From: Arion vulgaris
Taxonomy: Eukaryota; Mollusca; Gastropoda; Stylommatophora; Arionidae
Direction of reading: 5' to 3'
DNA: 64,000 nucleotides
Assembly (NCBI GenBank): GCA_020796225.1
Contig: CM036759.1
Coordinates: 20,533,813 to 20,597,812, forward strand
The notes beneath the pieces are model-generated. The model did not search any database. It was not told where the DNA came from and saw only the letters and a program-made list of their open reading frames with translations. This document shows, in pieces, positions 32,687 to 43,749 of the stretch. Position 1 is the stretch's first letter; each line of letters opens with the position of its first letter. Both the position numbers and the translations under genes were made by a program.

Positions 32687-33039
32687 ATTTGGTTTACCAT
32701 GATGAAAAACATGAAGTTGCTTTTTTTACAATGCATACAAACAGATAACAACAACGCGTTGATCAACAAACCTTTATATAGCAAAGAATACAAGACAACA
32801 AGTGTAGGTAACCTAGGAATACATATATATAGCTTGGTCATTTTCTGCAGAAATAGCAAGATACCTGCCAAGAGTATTGCCCAAAACACGAACCCCTTTG
32901 CTATGACAGAAATCTTATGGAATTTTCGAAAAGAAATGCACTCACGAACCGAGAGAGCGACTTCGTCCCAAACCGAACCACGACCTTCAGAACGCAAGAA
33001 AAGCTGCTCATTTCTTCATAGATACCCTTGCTTATATTG

Positions 33040-33092
33040 TTTCTATACATACATACATAGAAACATACATACATACATACATACATACATAA
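33040..33092 (+). repeat. (CATA)n microsatellite
   Basis: Tetranucleotide run with one 'gaaa' interruption. Confidence 0.95.
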
Positions 33093-33164
33093 TACGTACG
33101 TTCGTTGCCTGCGGACGTGCTTGCGTACATAGGTACATGCTGTTTGAATAGGTTGAAAATAATT

Positions 33165-33490
33165 CTACCTGTTAAGCTGCAGAAAGTGGTTTAATTTCTA
33201 ACCTGTTGCTAGGAAATTGGGTTTAATTCTAACCGTTAAGCTGCAGAAAATTGGGTTTAATTTCTAACCGTTAAGCTACAGAAATTGGGGTTTAATTTCT
33301 AACCTGTTAAGCTGCAGAAAGTTGGGTTTAATTTCTAACCCGTTAAGCTGCAGGGGGTTTAATTCTAACCCGTTAAGCTGCAGAAAATTGGGTTTAATTT
33401 CTAACTTGTTAAGCTGCAGAAAATTGGGTTTAATTCTAATTGTTAAGTTGCAGAATGGGTTTAATCTCTAATCTGTTAACTGCAGGGCTA
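33165..33490 (+). repeat. ~36-bp minisatellite, ~9 imperfect units
   Basis: Units combine 'ctgttaagctgcagaaa' and 'ttgggtttaatttctaacc', with frequent small deletions, so period length varies. Confidence 0.9.
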
Positions 33491-34069
33491 TCTTTTCAAC
33501 CTGTTGAAATCATGGACTATATTTGTTCCGTGGTACATTACGGTATACTAAATAAATGTATATATGTTAAGTGTGTGTTTGAGAAATCATATCGAACCAG
33601 CAATTGTCGGTGAAAATTCATGTACTGTCTTTAAGTCAGATAGAAAAATCAATAAAAACGAACTTAGCAAGAACACTGTGCAACGGTTGACGTGTGTGAC
33701 CTTTCCACTTTTATTTACTCATGGAGTGCGAGATGGAAGCTACGTCATCAAATACAATTTGGAAGGTGAGCAAAGCCTGAGATGTGGGAGCTGCCAATAG
33801 GTACAATGTGTACCAGAAATGGATCGGAACTGTATATGTTTGTTTTTTCTTTTTAAAGTTGGGCGTGCAATGCCACTTTTGAGCACTATATTGAGAGAAT
33901 ATGGGCTGACGTAATCATATTGTTCAGATAGGCAAGAATTTATATTTTAACACAAGAAATAACATGCAGACATACGTTAGAAAACTTTAACATGAAATGA
34001 TGCACGTTAAAATGGACCAAAACTTATTTTTAAACATTATTAAAGTTTTTAGATGTAATTCCACATGTA
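33491..34069. other. No gene seen
   Basis: A 78-codon frame at 33564-33800 has no recognisable family and no supporting context. Confidence 0.5.
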
Positions 34070-34525
34070 TTGATTGACTGATTGATTGATAAAACCATCA
34101 TCATTGTACTTTGGTGAGTAACCATGTGTGTTCCGATTTCTTTCTTACACAAACAGATTTAAACAACAGTACATGAACTACGTAGCACCGGCGATGATCC
34201 CCGATATAATTTAGAATATGGTAAAATGCTATGTAGAAATTTTAATTTTTCTAAATCTGTTTAATGAATTTTGTCCGGGAGCCGGTTTTTTTAGCCAATT
34301 CTCGAATGTTTGAACTGCCAAACGTTCTTGTACATCTTGTACGTTTTAACGTCCGTCTCCGATAGGAATAGGAATTCAATCTCACCTACACTGAGATCAG
34401 ATATTTCTGGAAAATATTCCGAGGGCTCCACGAGGGAGCGAACTTTGAAACGAGAGGCGAGCGCATAAGCTCTACGCGACATAGAACCCACATGTATATT
34501 GAAAGTCAGCTGCAATAAGACCAAA
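34070..34525 (-). mobile_element. SINE family 2 (ATCA-tailed, ~450 bp)
   Basis: The minus strand ends in an ATCAATCAATCA tail (34072-34092). The body holds 'agagatc..atatctgatctcagtg'-type sequence, the 'tatcggagacggacg' block and 'gccggtgctacg'. It matches 59640-60105 along its whole length and the 3' halves at 35.2, 42.2 and 45.2 kb. Confidence 0.82.
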
Positions 34526-34674
34526 TTTCTCGTATTGCCATATTAGTGCATTGAACATTAGAATACAAGTCGGAGAATCATTTATATTAGAATAGTCTTT
34601 ATCATTGTTAAAGGTGGGAATATCAAAGAATGGTCGTATGCATATCGAATATACTCTAACCTACTTAACCGATA

Positions 34675-34913
34675 TAAGAGAAGACTGCAGTAAACCTATG
34701 TAGCAATGACGAAACGCGTAAAAACAAAGTACTCTAGCTTTATGGTCGTTAGGGGTTTATTGTCTAATTGTAAGTGAATTTCTTCACTTCTGATGTATCC
34801 TTTGCTTGATGAAGGCCTTTTGGTCGAAACGTCACTGTGTATTGTTTTTTTTTTTATTTATTTTTTTTGTACTTTGTGAAACTACAGTACTTTGTTGTTA
34901 CATGTTTAACCGA
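34675..34913. mobile_element. Miniature head-to-head PLE remnant with flanking repeat
   Basis: TTAACCGA flanks it at 34675-34682 and 34906-34913. The left part reads, on the minus strand, as the PLE terminal block (AGTACTTTGTTTTTACGCG, then CTGCAGTCTTC). The right part (34780-34905) is a plus-strand PLE 3' end with the GATGAAGGCC..GGTCGAAACG motif and ACTACAGTACTTTGTTG. All coding sequence is absent: two outward-pointing 3' ends joined near 34750. Confidence 0.75.
34804..34833 (+). other. Hairpin + GAAAC motif, closest to hammerhead core
   Basis: GCTTGATGAAGGCC, loop TTTT, then GGTCGAAACGTC. UGAUGA and GAAA are intact here and only C3 (as U) departs from the hammerhead core strands. Stems I and III are not convincing. 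Confidence 0.42.
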
Positions 34914-34919
34914 CTTTAG

Positions 34920-35113
34920 CGCGCGTGCATGCTGTTCGTAGCGTTGGACTGTAGGTATAGCTCCTTCTGTGTGGGTTCAATCCAGTGGGCAGGCAGAATA
35001 GCCAGATTCCCTCAGATTCACGGTGTTCTGGACCGAACCGAAGGGTTACGATGTCCATGGTCACTGAGGCCAGAAGAGCTGAAAGCTCAATGCGTTCTGG
35101 ATCGGTAAAAAAA
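34920..35113 (+). mobile_element. SINE family 3
   Basis: Flanked by CGACTTTAG (34911-34919) and CGACTTAG (35114-35121). The head is degraded (GTAGCGTTGGAC, B box GGGTTCAATCC), followed by the central block and A tail. It inserted immediately beside the PLE remnant. Confidence 0.8.
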
Positions 35114-35199
35114 CGACTTAGTAAGGATTGAGTTCATTAATTAGGTATCTCATATCTAGTTGTTCATATGAGGCAGTCAGGCTGGCTCATGGCATGAAT

Positions 35200-35410
35200 G
35201 ATATTGAGCACAGTTCCAAATTTTAAGATGTAATACTGTAATATATCTTTACCATCTTTAAAATTACATTGGGGACCCTCGCCGATGCTACGGAGTTCGT
35301 GCACTGTATCTGAGATCTTCCTGTGTAAGAAAGAGATCGGAGCACACATATGGTTACTCATGGAATTGCAATGATGATGGTCTGTTCAATCACTCAATTA
35401 AGCAATCAAT
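35200..35410 (+). mobile_element. SINE family 2, 3' half
   Basis: Contains 'ggggaccctcgccgatgctac', 'ggagttcgtgcactgtatc', 'agatcttcctgtgtaagaaa' and ends with AATCACTCAATTAAGCAATC-type tail. Confidence 0.78.
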
Positions 35411-35889
35411 ACTGCGAGACTGCCACCACGTCAATCATTACAATAGTATGTGCTGTAAAATGACCTTGACATTCCTATGCTGATGTATTACCTAAGTCAA
35501 AGTTGCCCAACTTTAAATTGTTTTCCACAAATATGTTAGCCATTTGTTGGGAAGGTGGTTTACCTTGTATGTAAGGGAATATCAGGCAGAAACGTTGTTG
35601 TGTTTGGTCTCATGGGAAAAGTGCACACAAACTGTCTTAGCTTTCACTGCATGTTTTCTGGGAACGTTCAACATTTCGTGAATCCAGATGTTACTTTCTT
35701 GTCTTTGCGTTACTCAGATGTCAATATTTCTTTCATGTTTGTGTTAACGTACTACTTCTTAAACATCAGTTGTAATGTAATTTTTGTTTTCCCTGTTTGT
35801 GCTTCACATGGTTGTGTATATAGTTTGATTCTATACCTTCGTAAAGTTGGGTATTTATTTACGTAACATATTTCTATTGTATGAGCCAG
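35411..35889. other. No gene seen
   Basis: A 103-codon hydrophobic frame (35555-35866) is present but has no family features and lies in T-rich DNA. Confidence 0.5.
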
Positions 35890-36112
35890 ATATATGAGAA
35901 CATGTCAATTTACTTGTATACAGAGCCAGATATATGCGAGAACAGAGTGGGTTCATATTTCTTACTTGTATCCAGAGCCAGATAGATGCGAGAACAGAGT
36001 GGGTTCATATTTCTTACTTGTATACAGAGCTAGATAGATGCGAGAACAGAGTGGGTTCATATTTCTTACTTGTATACAGAGCCAGATATATGCGAGAACA
36101 GAGGTCTTTTCT
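35890..36112 (+). repeat. ~57-bp minisatellite, ~4 units, continuing at 36575 and 36965
   Basis: Unit 'agagccagatatatgcgagaac' + 'agagtgggttcatatttc' + 'ttacttgtatac'. Further single units lie at 36575-36645 and about 36965-37030, so the array was split by the LINE pieces described next. Confidence 0.88.
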
Positions 36113-36580
36113 ACTTGTACAGAGCTTGTGGAACTTTCTGTGATCGTGGAGGCGATACCAGGGCATTCTGGTCAGGTGTCTTAGAAGAGCTGCAGGTGTG
36201 ACAATAAGAGACAAAATTAGAAATGAAGAAATCAGAAGGAGACTGGATGTGAAACCAGTTATGCAATTCATAAAAGAACAACAGATTAAATGGTTTGGAC
36301 ACCTGGCCAGAATGCCCTGGTATCGCCTACCACAGAGAGCCACACAGAAAAAGTATAATTTGTACAAGGCAAGAGGAAGACCACGCAAAAGATGGAGCGA
36401 CGGCATAAAGAACAGCCTTACGAACATGAATATCAGCTTGCAAAGTGCCTCAAAACAAGCACACACAAAATCACTACGTTTCACCCCAACACTTCTATAA
36501 AGAAGTAAATGGTGGAAGAGAAGCAACACACAAGACAGTTTCATCAACACTTCTATAAGAGCTGAAGAAGAAAAAGATAC
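36113..36580 (+). pseudogene. LINE ORF2 C-terminus (AAG-tailed family), with inverted 5' piece
   Basis: The plus strand from 36190 reads TIRDKIRNEEIRRRLDVKPV, QFIKEQQIKWFGHLARMPWY, RLPQR, KARGRPRKRWSDGIKN and ends in GAAGAAGAAAAAG. The first ~65 bp (36118-36180) are an inverted copy of 36297-36335 ('ggcgataccagggcattctgg' on one side, its complement on the other). A 5' inversion of this kind is known for LINE insertions (twin priming). It sits in the 57-bp minisatellite. Confidence 0.82.
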
Positions 36581-36654
36581 AGAGCTAGATAGATGCGAGA
36601 ACAGAGTGGGTTCATATTTCGAACCTGTACACAGAGCAACTAGTTGATGCTAGA

Positions 36655-36822
36655 AATAAGAATAAAACAATTAAAGTATTTTGAACATATGAAGAGACAC
36701 AAAATGCTGGAGAAGACCATCATGGAAGGAGGTATCCAGGAGAAGAGGAAGACCACGGAGAATATGGATTCAGTGTGTAACAGATGGATTGAGTATGACC
36801 GCTCATAGCAGGACATCTGGTC

Positions 36823-36884
<62 letters not shown>

Positions 36885-36960
36885 TTCCGAAGGACTGAAG
36901 GTGGCAAAGTTCTGCTCAGGACAAGCTATTTGCTGATGATGATACTAGCAGGGTGACTGC
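36655..36960 (+). pseudogene. LINE ORF2 tail with (GA)n expansion
   Basis: Plus strand: IRIKQLKYFEHMKRHKMLEK, TIMEGG, RGRPRRIWIQ-like sequence with frame breaks, then a (GA)n run of about 50 bp (36829-36880) and 'ccgaaggactgaaggtggc'. It is the same family as 52190-52625 (KFKYFGHIKRQNVLEKTILE). Confidence 0.75.
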
Positions 36961-37224
36961 GATAATACAGTGTGTTAGTATCTCTTACTTGTATCCAGAG
37001 CGAGATAGCTGCGAGAACAAAATGGATTCGATCTTTGATGAAAAACATCATGTTCTACAATAATATAAAGTGAAAGAGATATTCTTAAATTTTTTTTTTT
37101 GGTATGGCCAGCTCGCTCGGATATAACTAACACATACTCAATTTAAAGTTGTCACAAACTGTGGACCTCGACTTATGGAGAGACTGTAATCCTATCTGAA
37201 AAATATTGAGGGTCTTCCCTTGAA

Positions 37225-37432
37225 AAATTCTAGTGGTGTATCTGTGAGAAAGTGGTTAAGACGTTTGCCTCGTATTCTGAAGGTTGTGGGTTCCAATCCG
37301 GATCGCGTCGTTCAGTTCACCCGTGCATTTTTTCGTAGATCCTTAGATTTGTTACTGGAGCTACGGAGATCGTGCTTTTTGCAAACACTCTCGGCAGGTG
37401 ACTTGCCATTTCTGCTAAAAGATACGGTACCA
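37225..37432 (+). mobile_element. tRNA-derived SINE, family 6, feeding a satellite
   Basis: A-box-like GAGAAAGTGGTTAAGACGTT, B box GTGGGTTCCAATCCGG, body 'ggagctacggagatcgtgc', 3' block 'cttgccatttctgctaaaag'. It matches the SINE at 26.6-26.8 kb and runs without a break into the 20-bp array. Confidence 0.8.
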
Positions 37433-38200
37433 TAAAGGGAAACCTGGTACCATATGGGGAAACCTGGTGCCATATGGGAAAACCTGGTGCCATATGGGAA
37501 AACCTGGTACCATATGGGAAACCTGGTACCATATGGGAAACCTGGTCCATATGGGGAAACCTGGTACCATATGGGGAAACCTAGTGCCATATGGGGAAAC
37601 CTGGTGCCATATGGGGCACCTGGTACCATATGGGAAACCTGGTCCATATGGGAAACCTGGTGCCATATGGGGAAACCTGGTGCCATATGGGGAAACCTGG
37701 TACCATATGGGGAAACCTGGTGCCATATGGGGAAACCTGGTACCATATGGGGGCACCTGGTACCATATGGGGAAACCTGGTACCATATGGGGGCACCTGG
37801 TACCATATGGGGAAACCTGGTACCATATGGGGAAACCTGGTGCCATATGGGGAAACCTGGTGCCATATGGGGAAACCTGGTACCATATGGGGAAACCTGG
37901 TACCATATGGGGAAACCTGGTACCATATGGGGAAACCTGGTACCATATGGGGAAACCTGGTACCATATGGGGAAACCTGGTGCCATATGGGGAAACCTGG
38001 TGCCATATGGGGGCACCTGGTACCATATGGGGAAACCTGGTACCATATGGGGGCACCTGGTACCATATGGGGAAACCTGGTACCATATGGGGAAACCTGG
38101 TACCATATGGGGAAACCTGGTACCATATGGGGAAACCTGGTACCATATGGGGAAACCTGGTGCCATATAGGGAAACCTGGTACCATATGGGGAAACCCAA
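37433..38200 (+). repeat. 20-bp satellite, ~38 units
   Basis: Unit GGTACCATATGGGGAAACCT, with GGTGCC and GGGCACCT variants. As 20 is not a multiple of 3 but the units lack stops in all registers, up to six frames stay open on both strands; none is a gene. Each unit includes the palindrome CCATATGG. Confidence 0.97.
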
Positions 38201-39233
38201 TACAATAAATTTCTTGCTGTTAGAACCTTTTTAGAAATTGAAGTCCTTCAACATACGTATCATATTCATCATCAAGGTACGTATCCTTTATAGGACGTTG
38301 CTCTCTTTGCAGCACATCTGAAATTCACCCTGTCTCTAGCCATTTCACCCACTTCATCGATGGTCACGTCACATTCATGGTCATCATATTATTGTGCGGA
38401 TCATATTATTGTTTCTAAATGTTTTGCCGTCTCTGTAATTGTTCAACGGGTTGTTAACTACATTCTTTTCTTCTAACTAGGTGTCATATAAAGCACAATA
38501 AAACAGAAAATATTTTGTGATAAAGTGAAGTATAAACACAAATCGCATCTATACAACGTAAAGTAAGTAAACTGTCAGCTGACTAATTCAAAAATAAAGG
38601 CACATATCACAAAGTGGATACTGCTGGGCACTTTGACCATCTCGTACACTTTGGTCAGACACATCAGGAACCAAGTGACTGTTCTGTGTCACGATCCGTA
38701 ATTAAAGGCTGCAATAAGTCCATGAGAATATACTGTTAAATGCCATGTGACGCTGGTTTGGCCGTGAGATCTTGACCTTGGTTTACAAGTGATGTCCTAT
38801 TTTTGGGGGTATGTTCTTCGGCCTTTTGGTGACCACCTGTTGAATGAGGACACAACAATTGATTTAGAAATTGTCTATCAATTTAATGAGTCGGGAGTTA
38901 CTCGTGATACAATTATAACTGGATGCCTAAAGGGCAGAGTGAGGAGTGTGTTTAACCAGCGAATCACAGAAATCATCAATATGCATACCTTTTGACATCT
39001 GTCGGTGGAGACTGAGTAGAGCACCTCTGGGTTTACCCGGAGTGCTAGGACGTCGGTTTATAACCAATATCCTGGTTTCTTACGTACATTTCTTGTCAAA
39101 GCATGGGACGTCCGCTACAGGTTATGGTGGTTATTATTAGGAGAGATAGAGATAACATACATAGCGAGATTTTGAACATCGAAAAGATAAATACTGTTAC
39201 AAAATAAATAGTCGTTAAGAGTTATATACTCCC
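38201..39233. other. No gene seen
   Basis: A stretch at about 38275-38300 ('gtatcctttataggacg') resembles the 3' end of SINE family 1. The rest is unassigned. Confidence 0.5.
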
Positions 39234-39597
39234 TATCTCTCTCCTCTGTCTCTCCTCTAGTCTCTCCTCCAGTTTCCCCTCTAGTCTCTCCTCTAGTCTC
39301 TCCTCCAGTCTCTCTTCCAGTCGCTCCTACAGTCTCTCCTCCAGTCTCTCCTCTAGTCTCTCCTCGTCTCTCCTCTAGTCTCTCCTGTCTCTCCTACAGT
39401 CTCTCTTCCAGTCTCTCCTTCAGTCGCTCCTACACTCTCCTCCAGTCGCTCCTCCAGTCGCTCCTCCAGTCTCTCCTCCAGTCTCTCCTATGTCCCTCCC
39501 CCAGTCTCTCCTCCAGTCTCTCCTCGTCTCCCCTCCAGTCTCCTCCTCTCTCCTCAGTCTCCTTCCAGTCTCTCCTACATTCTCTCCTCTATCTCTT
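39234..39597 (+). repeat. CT-rich ~11-12-bp minisatellite
   Basis: Units such as TCTCCTCCAGTC and TCTCCTCTAGTC, repeated about 30 times with frequent substitutions. Confidence 0.93.
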
Positions 39598-39960
39598 GAT
39601 ACGAGTGTTTATGTCAAATGTCAGAAACTATACTGAGTGAGCCATTGATTTATTTACACGACCGACGTTTTCCTGCGCAATCGTCCTGCAAGTAAAGCCT
39701 TGTATGATATTAAAAAGTAGTGGAACCTGTGTTTACATCTCCTACTTCGTGATTTTGGACAACGTTGAAAGCTTAAGGATTTTGTAGTAGAGAGGAGGGA
39801 TCGGCAGGTGGGACTTACAAGGAACCATCTTCATTTAAGTAATTCAATATTCCTACTCTTAACTGTGATTTCTATTACAAATAAGTTCATAAAATGTACA
39901 TTTGTTAAAGTTGACTTTCTTTCTATGATATTTTACTCCAGTCAAGAAAAGGATAGTAAT

Positions 39961-40171
39961 TTTTTTTTCTTTTTCCGATTCAGAAGCACTTGAACTTTTC
40001 AGCTCTTCGACTCGGTGCCATGGACATCGCAACCCTTTGGTTCGGTGCCACGAACACCGTAAATCTGGGGAATCTGTGGCTTTTTCTGCCATTCCGCGAA
40101 ATTGAACCCGCACACACAGAGGGATAGTCACCCATAGTCCAACGCGCTACGAACACGCTGGGCAGACGGGT
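39961..40171 (-). mobile_element. SINE family 3
   Basis: TSD AAAGGATAGTAAT (39948-39960) and AAAGGATAATAAT (40172-40184), one mismatch. The minus strand has the head CCCGTCTGCCCAGCGTGTTC, the central block and a poly-A end (T run at 39961). Confidence 0.9.
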
Positions 40172-40184
40172 AAAGGATAATAAT

Positions 40185-40984
40185 AAAGACCAATGTATTT
40201 ACTGCAAGAAAAAGGCGTAACATGCAAATATTTAACTACCATATCAAATTGAGTTATCAAATGTTGTATAGACCTATATATTTGTAATTGATGTAGGAAA
40301 CACAAACATTGATAATGATACCTGGTTATCATGACTGAAATGTGGACGAGTCTTTAAGACCTTGGAGTGTTGTTTGCTTCTGAATGCGGTTGCTATCGCA
40401 CTTTTTCTTATGTATTACTTGTAGGATACGGTTTCGACGCCCAGCTACTATGGTGAGCGCTTGGAGCGACGCTGTGTTCTGTAAATTTTTTCAACGATGA
40501 AATTGGAATGTACAGATTTTGATTGGTCATATTTTGTATAGAAACATGGAAATAAATCAAGAAAACATCCCCAAATTAGGAACTGAAACGTAACAAATAA
40601 GGAATGAAGCAAAAACAATTCCAAATACAATATTTGGAACCCGTTGAATGACTGTTGAAAACCAAATAAGATTTAAAGGTTGATAACAATTCTGGAAGCA
40701 ATAATGAACGTTTTAATTGACAGACTTAATCAGTAACATACAGATATACACAACCTGTCAACTGTTGATATAACGATAATAGCGAAACATTATTGGTGAC
40801 CCATTGCACGCAACATCCAGTCCAGAAATTGCATGTTTGTAATCTCATTTTTATTGATTCGAACTTAATCGATCTGATTTTAGTCGATTTTTGTTTTAGT
40901 CGATCATGTTTTAAATGATTTTATATTCATCATTTTTATTGATCTTTTCATATCATCTTATTATCATTCCAACATTTTTGTGCT
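40185..40984. other. No gene seen
   Basis: Unassigned AT-rich sequence with a few short internal repeats ('ttagtcgat', 'tagtcgatttttg'). Confidence 0.5.
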
Positions 40985-41688
40985 CTCTGTTTGAAATGTA
41001 CGTCTCTTGCTGCAAGACATATTCATGGCGAAGATACTTAACTAAGAAACGTCTCTTGTTGCAAGACATGTTCATGGCGAAGATACTTAACTAAGAAACG
41101 TCTCTTGTTGCAAGACATATTCATGGCGAAGATACTTAACTAAGAAACGTCTCTTGCTGCAAGACATATTCATGGCGAAGATACTTAACTAAGAAACGTC
41201 TCTTGTTGCAATACATATTCATGGCGAAGATACTTAACTAAGAAACGTCTCTTGTTGCAAGACATATTCATGGCGAAGATACTTAACTAAGAAACGTCTC
41301 TTGTTGCAAGACATATTCACGGCGAAGATACTTAACTAAGAAACGTCTCTTGTTGCAAGACATATTCATGGCGAAGATACTTAACTAAGAAACGTCTCTT
41401 GTTGCAAGACATATTCACGGCGAAGATACTTAACTAAGAAACGTCTCTTGTTGCAAGACATATTCATGGCGAAGATACTTAACTAAGAAACGTCTCTTGT
41501 TGCAAGACATATTCACGGCGAAGATACTTAACTAAGAAACGTCTCTTGCTGCAAGACATATTCACGGCGAAGATACTTAACTAAGAAACGTCTCTTGTTG
41601 CAAGACATATTCATGGCGAAGATACTTAACTAAGAAACGTCTCTTGTTGCAAGACATATTCACGGCGAAGATACTTAACTGAGAAACA
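40985..41688 (+). repeat. 49-bp satellite, ~14 units
   Basis: Unit 'gaaacgtctcttgttgcaag' + 'acatattcatggcgaagata' + 'cttaactaa'. A C/T variant (ttcatgg versus ttcacgg) is absent from the first six units and then largely alternates, hinting at a two-unit amplification step. Confidence 0.96.
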
Positions 41689-41699
41689 AATTCAATGCA

Positions 41700-42410
41700 A
41701 GTTAGATTTATTTTGAGAGTCTTGGTGGCATAGAGATTATGTGATCACATCTTGTTTCAAAGGTACTCAGTTCGCTCCTCGGGAGCCATCAGGATATTTA
41801 TCCATAGATCCCTGATCGCAGTGTAGATGAGATCGAGTTCCTAGTCCTTTCTGAAAAGTTTAAGTCGGTTCAAGATGAGCACGTAAATCTTTTTCTTTGC
41901 GTTCGTTCTTTACGACCAATTTTCCATCTCTTTGTGATATGTTTGATCTTTGTCAAGAACGTGTATACGTTGCACATTGTTTTGATAGGCCTTTAAACGC
42001 ATAGACTTGTACATGTTTAGGACACATGTATCCGATTTCAACCGAACCTCATTAGTTGCCTCTTACGACATGCGTGGCAGGTAACAGTGGTTCTATTCTT
42101 TACACCCCAAATTTGGGCCTCGGTAACCACTCGGGCGGAGCACGTAAATGAACCTTTGGCTGTTCAAAATCGAGTAGAGCAGGCTGAAAAGCCGCTGTCT
42201 GGGCAAAGTTCGTTAAAAATATTTTTTAATAAAGTTTCTAGACTATTTTCAGCATATTTTAATTTACATCAGGGAACCTCGCCGGTTCTACAGAGTTCGT
42301 TCGCTACCGCTGAGATCTTCCTGTTTAAGAAAGAGATCGGAGCACATATTGCTACTCACTGAAGTGCAATGATGATGGTTCTATCACTCAATCAATCAAT
42401 CATAGTTTTA
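41700..42410 (+). mobile_element. SINE family 2, interrupted by another SINE
   Basis: Left part 41700-41888 has a tRNA-like head (GAGAGTCTTGGTGGCATAGA, A-box-like) and 'gagttcctagtcctttctg'. The right part 42138-42410 continues with 'aaccgctgtctgg'-type sequence, 'gagatcttcctgtttaagaa' and the ATCAATCAATCA tail. Joining over the insertion gives the same order as the uninterrupted copy at 59.6-60.1 kb. Confidence 0.87.
41889..42137 (-). mobile_element. AAG-tailed SINE-like repeat nested in SINE family 2
   Basis: Exact 12-bp TSD GAGCACGTAAAT at 41877-41888 and 42138-42149. The minus strand starts CGCCCGAGTGGTTACCGAGG, includes TGTCGTAAGAGGCAAC, and ends AAGAACGAACGCAAAGAAAA. The TSD fixes both ends and shows the full length to be 249 bp. 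Confidence 0.93.
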
Positions 42411-42484
42411 TTTTTAACAAAATACATTTGGCACTTGTTCTGAACATATTGATGTACGTAGACAGTATATCACGGCTTATTATG

Positions 42485-42710
42485 ATCATCAAGCTTGTCC
42501 CTGTTGGTAATTGACCCTTTGACAGAAGCTAGAAATGCCTTCCTGTCTTGTGTGAGGATACCGAAGTCATACTTAGATCCTGCACCTATCTTCTCCTTGA
42601 TCTTCCTCTCCCTTGTAGTCCCAGTATCATGCCCTCCGGATCTTGCACCTATCTTCTCCTTGATCTTCCTCCTCTCCCTTGTAGTCCCGGTATCATGCCC
42701 TCCTGAATGA
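42485..42710 (-). pseudogene. Possible LINE C-terminal remnant with a 57-bp duplication
   Basis: The minus strand reads SGGHDTGTTRERRKIKEKIG, then (after the repeat) SKYDFGILTQDRKAFLASVK, GSITNRDKL. The DR..F..V pattern resembles the last codons of several LINE polyproteins. A ~57-bp segment ('cctatcttctccttgatctt') is present twice in tandem. I am not sure of the family. Confidence 0.4.
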
Positions 42711-42747
42711 TTGTGTTTTCATGGAATTATGTTGTTTCACACGTGTT

Positions 42748-42966
42748 CTTCTTCTTTTCTTCGACCGCTCCATATTGACCACTTGTTAAACCACTCTTTG
42801 TGATCTGTATGTGATCTGAGCCTAAGAGCGTTGATTTCTTCGACGCTTTTTATTCACTACAGTAGCTTCCCTAGGCCCCTACCTCGGTCGCCTCTTACGA
42901 CATGTCGTGTAGGTATCAGTGTTACTATTATTTCCTCCCTTTTTAATCCCCGGCACACACGGGCGG
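42748..42966 (-). mobile_element. AAG-tailed SINE-like repeat
   Basis: Flanked by TTTCACACGTGTT (42735-42747) and TTTCACATGTTT (42967-42978), an imperfect TSD. The minus strand begins CCGCCCGTGTGTGCCGGGGA and ends GAAGAAAAGAAGAAG. Confidence 0.8.
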
Positions 42967-43120
42967 TTTCACATGTTTAAAATATTTCATTTTTTTCTCA
43001 TTTCCTTTTTCTTGTCTTGAGAGATATATTAACAAGATACAAAAACGAAAAATACATATAATTTAAAATATGCTGTTGTTTACTTTTAAGCTACCACTTG
43101 TTATCCACGTGTTACGTTTC

Positions 43121-43331
43121 TAAGGTACCTCAACTCAGGTAGTAAAACAATGGAATCTCAGTGCTAGCTATATAAAATGTATGCACAGCATCTTAAGATC
43201 TTTGGTTAGTACTCTCTCTCTCTTTCTCTCTCTCTCTCTCTAAGGTACCTCAACTCAGGTAGTAAAATAATGGAATCTCAGTGCTAGCTATATAAAATGT
43301 ATGCACAGCATCTTAAGATCTTTGGTTAGTA

Positions 43332-43373
<42 letters not shown>

Positions 43374-43463
43374 AAGGTACCTCAACTCAGGTAGTAAAAT
43401 AATGGAATCTCAGTGCTAGCCATTGAAAATGTATGCACAGCATCTTAAGATCTTTCGTTAGTA

Positions 43464-43495
<32 letters not shown>

Positions 43496-43585
43496 AAGGT
43501 ACCTCAACTCAGGTAGTAAAATAATGGAATCTCAGTGCTAGTTATTGAAAATGTATGCACATCATCTTAAGATCTTTGGTTAGTA

Positions 43586-43627
<42 letters not shown>

Positions 43628-43717
43628 AAGGTACCTCAACTCAGGTAGTAAAATAATGGAATCTCAGTGCTAGTTATTGAAAATGTATGCACATCATCTT
43701 AAGATCTTTCGTTAGTA

Positions 43718-43749
<32 letters not shown>

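Noticed and set aside
32552..33151. 199-codon open frame
   Set aside because: Begins inside a minus-strand SINE and ends in a (CATA)n microsatellite; no domain recognised.
37312..38205. Several 200-300 codon frames on both strands
   Set aside because: All arise from the stop-free 20-bp satellite; simultaneous long frames on both strands are a composition effect.
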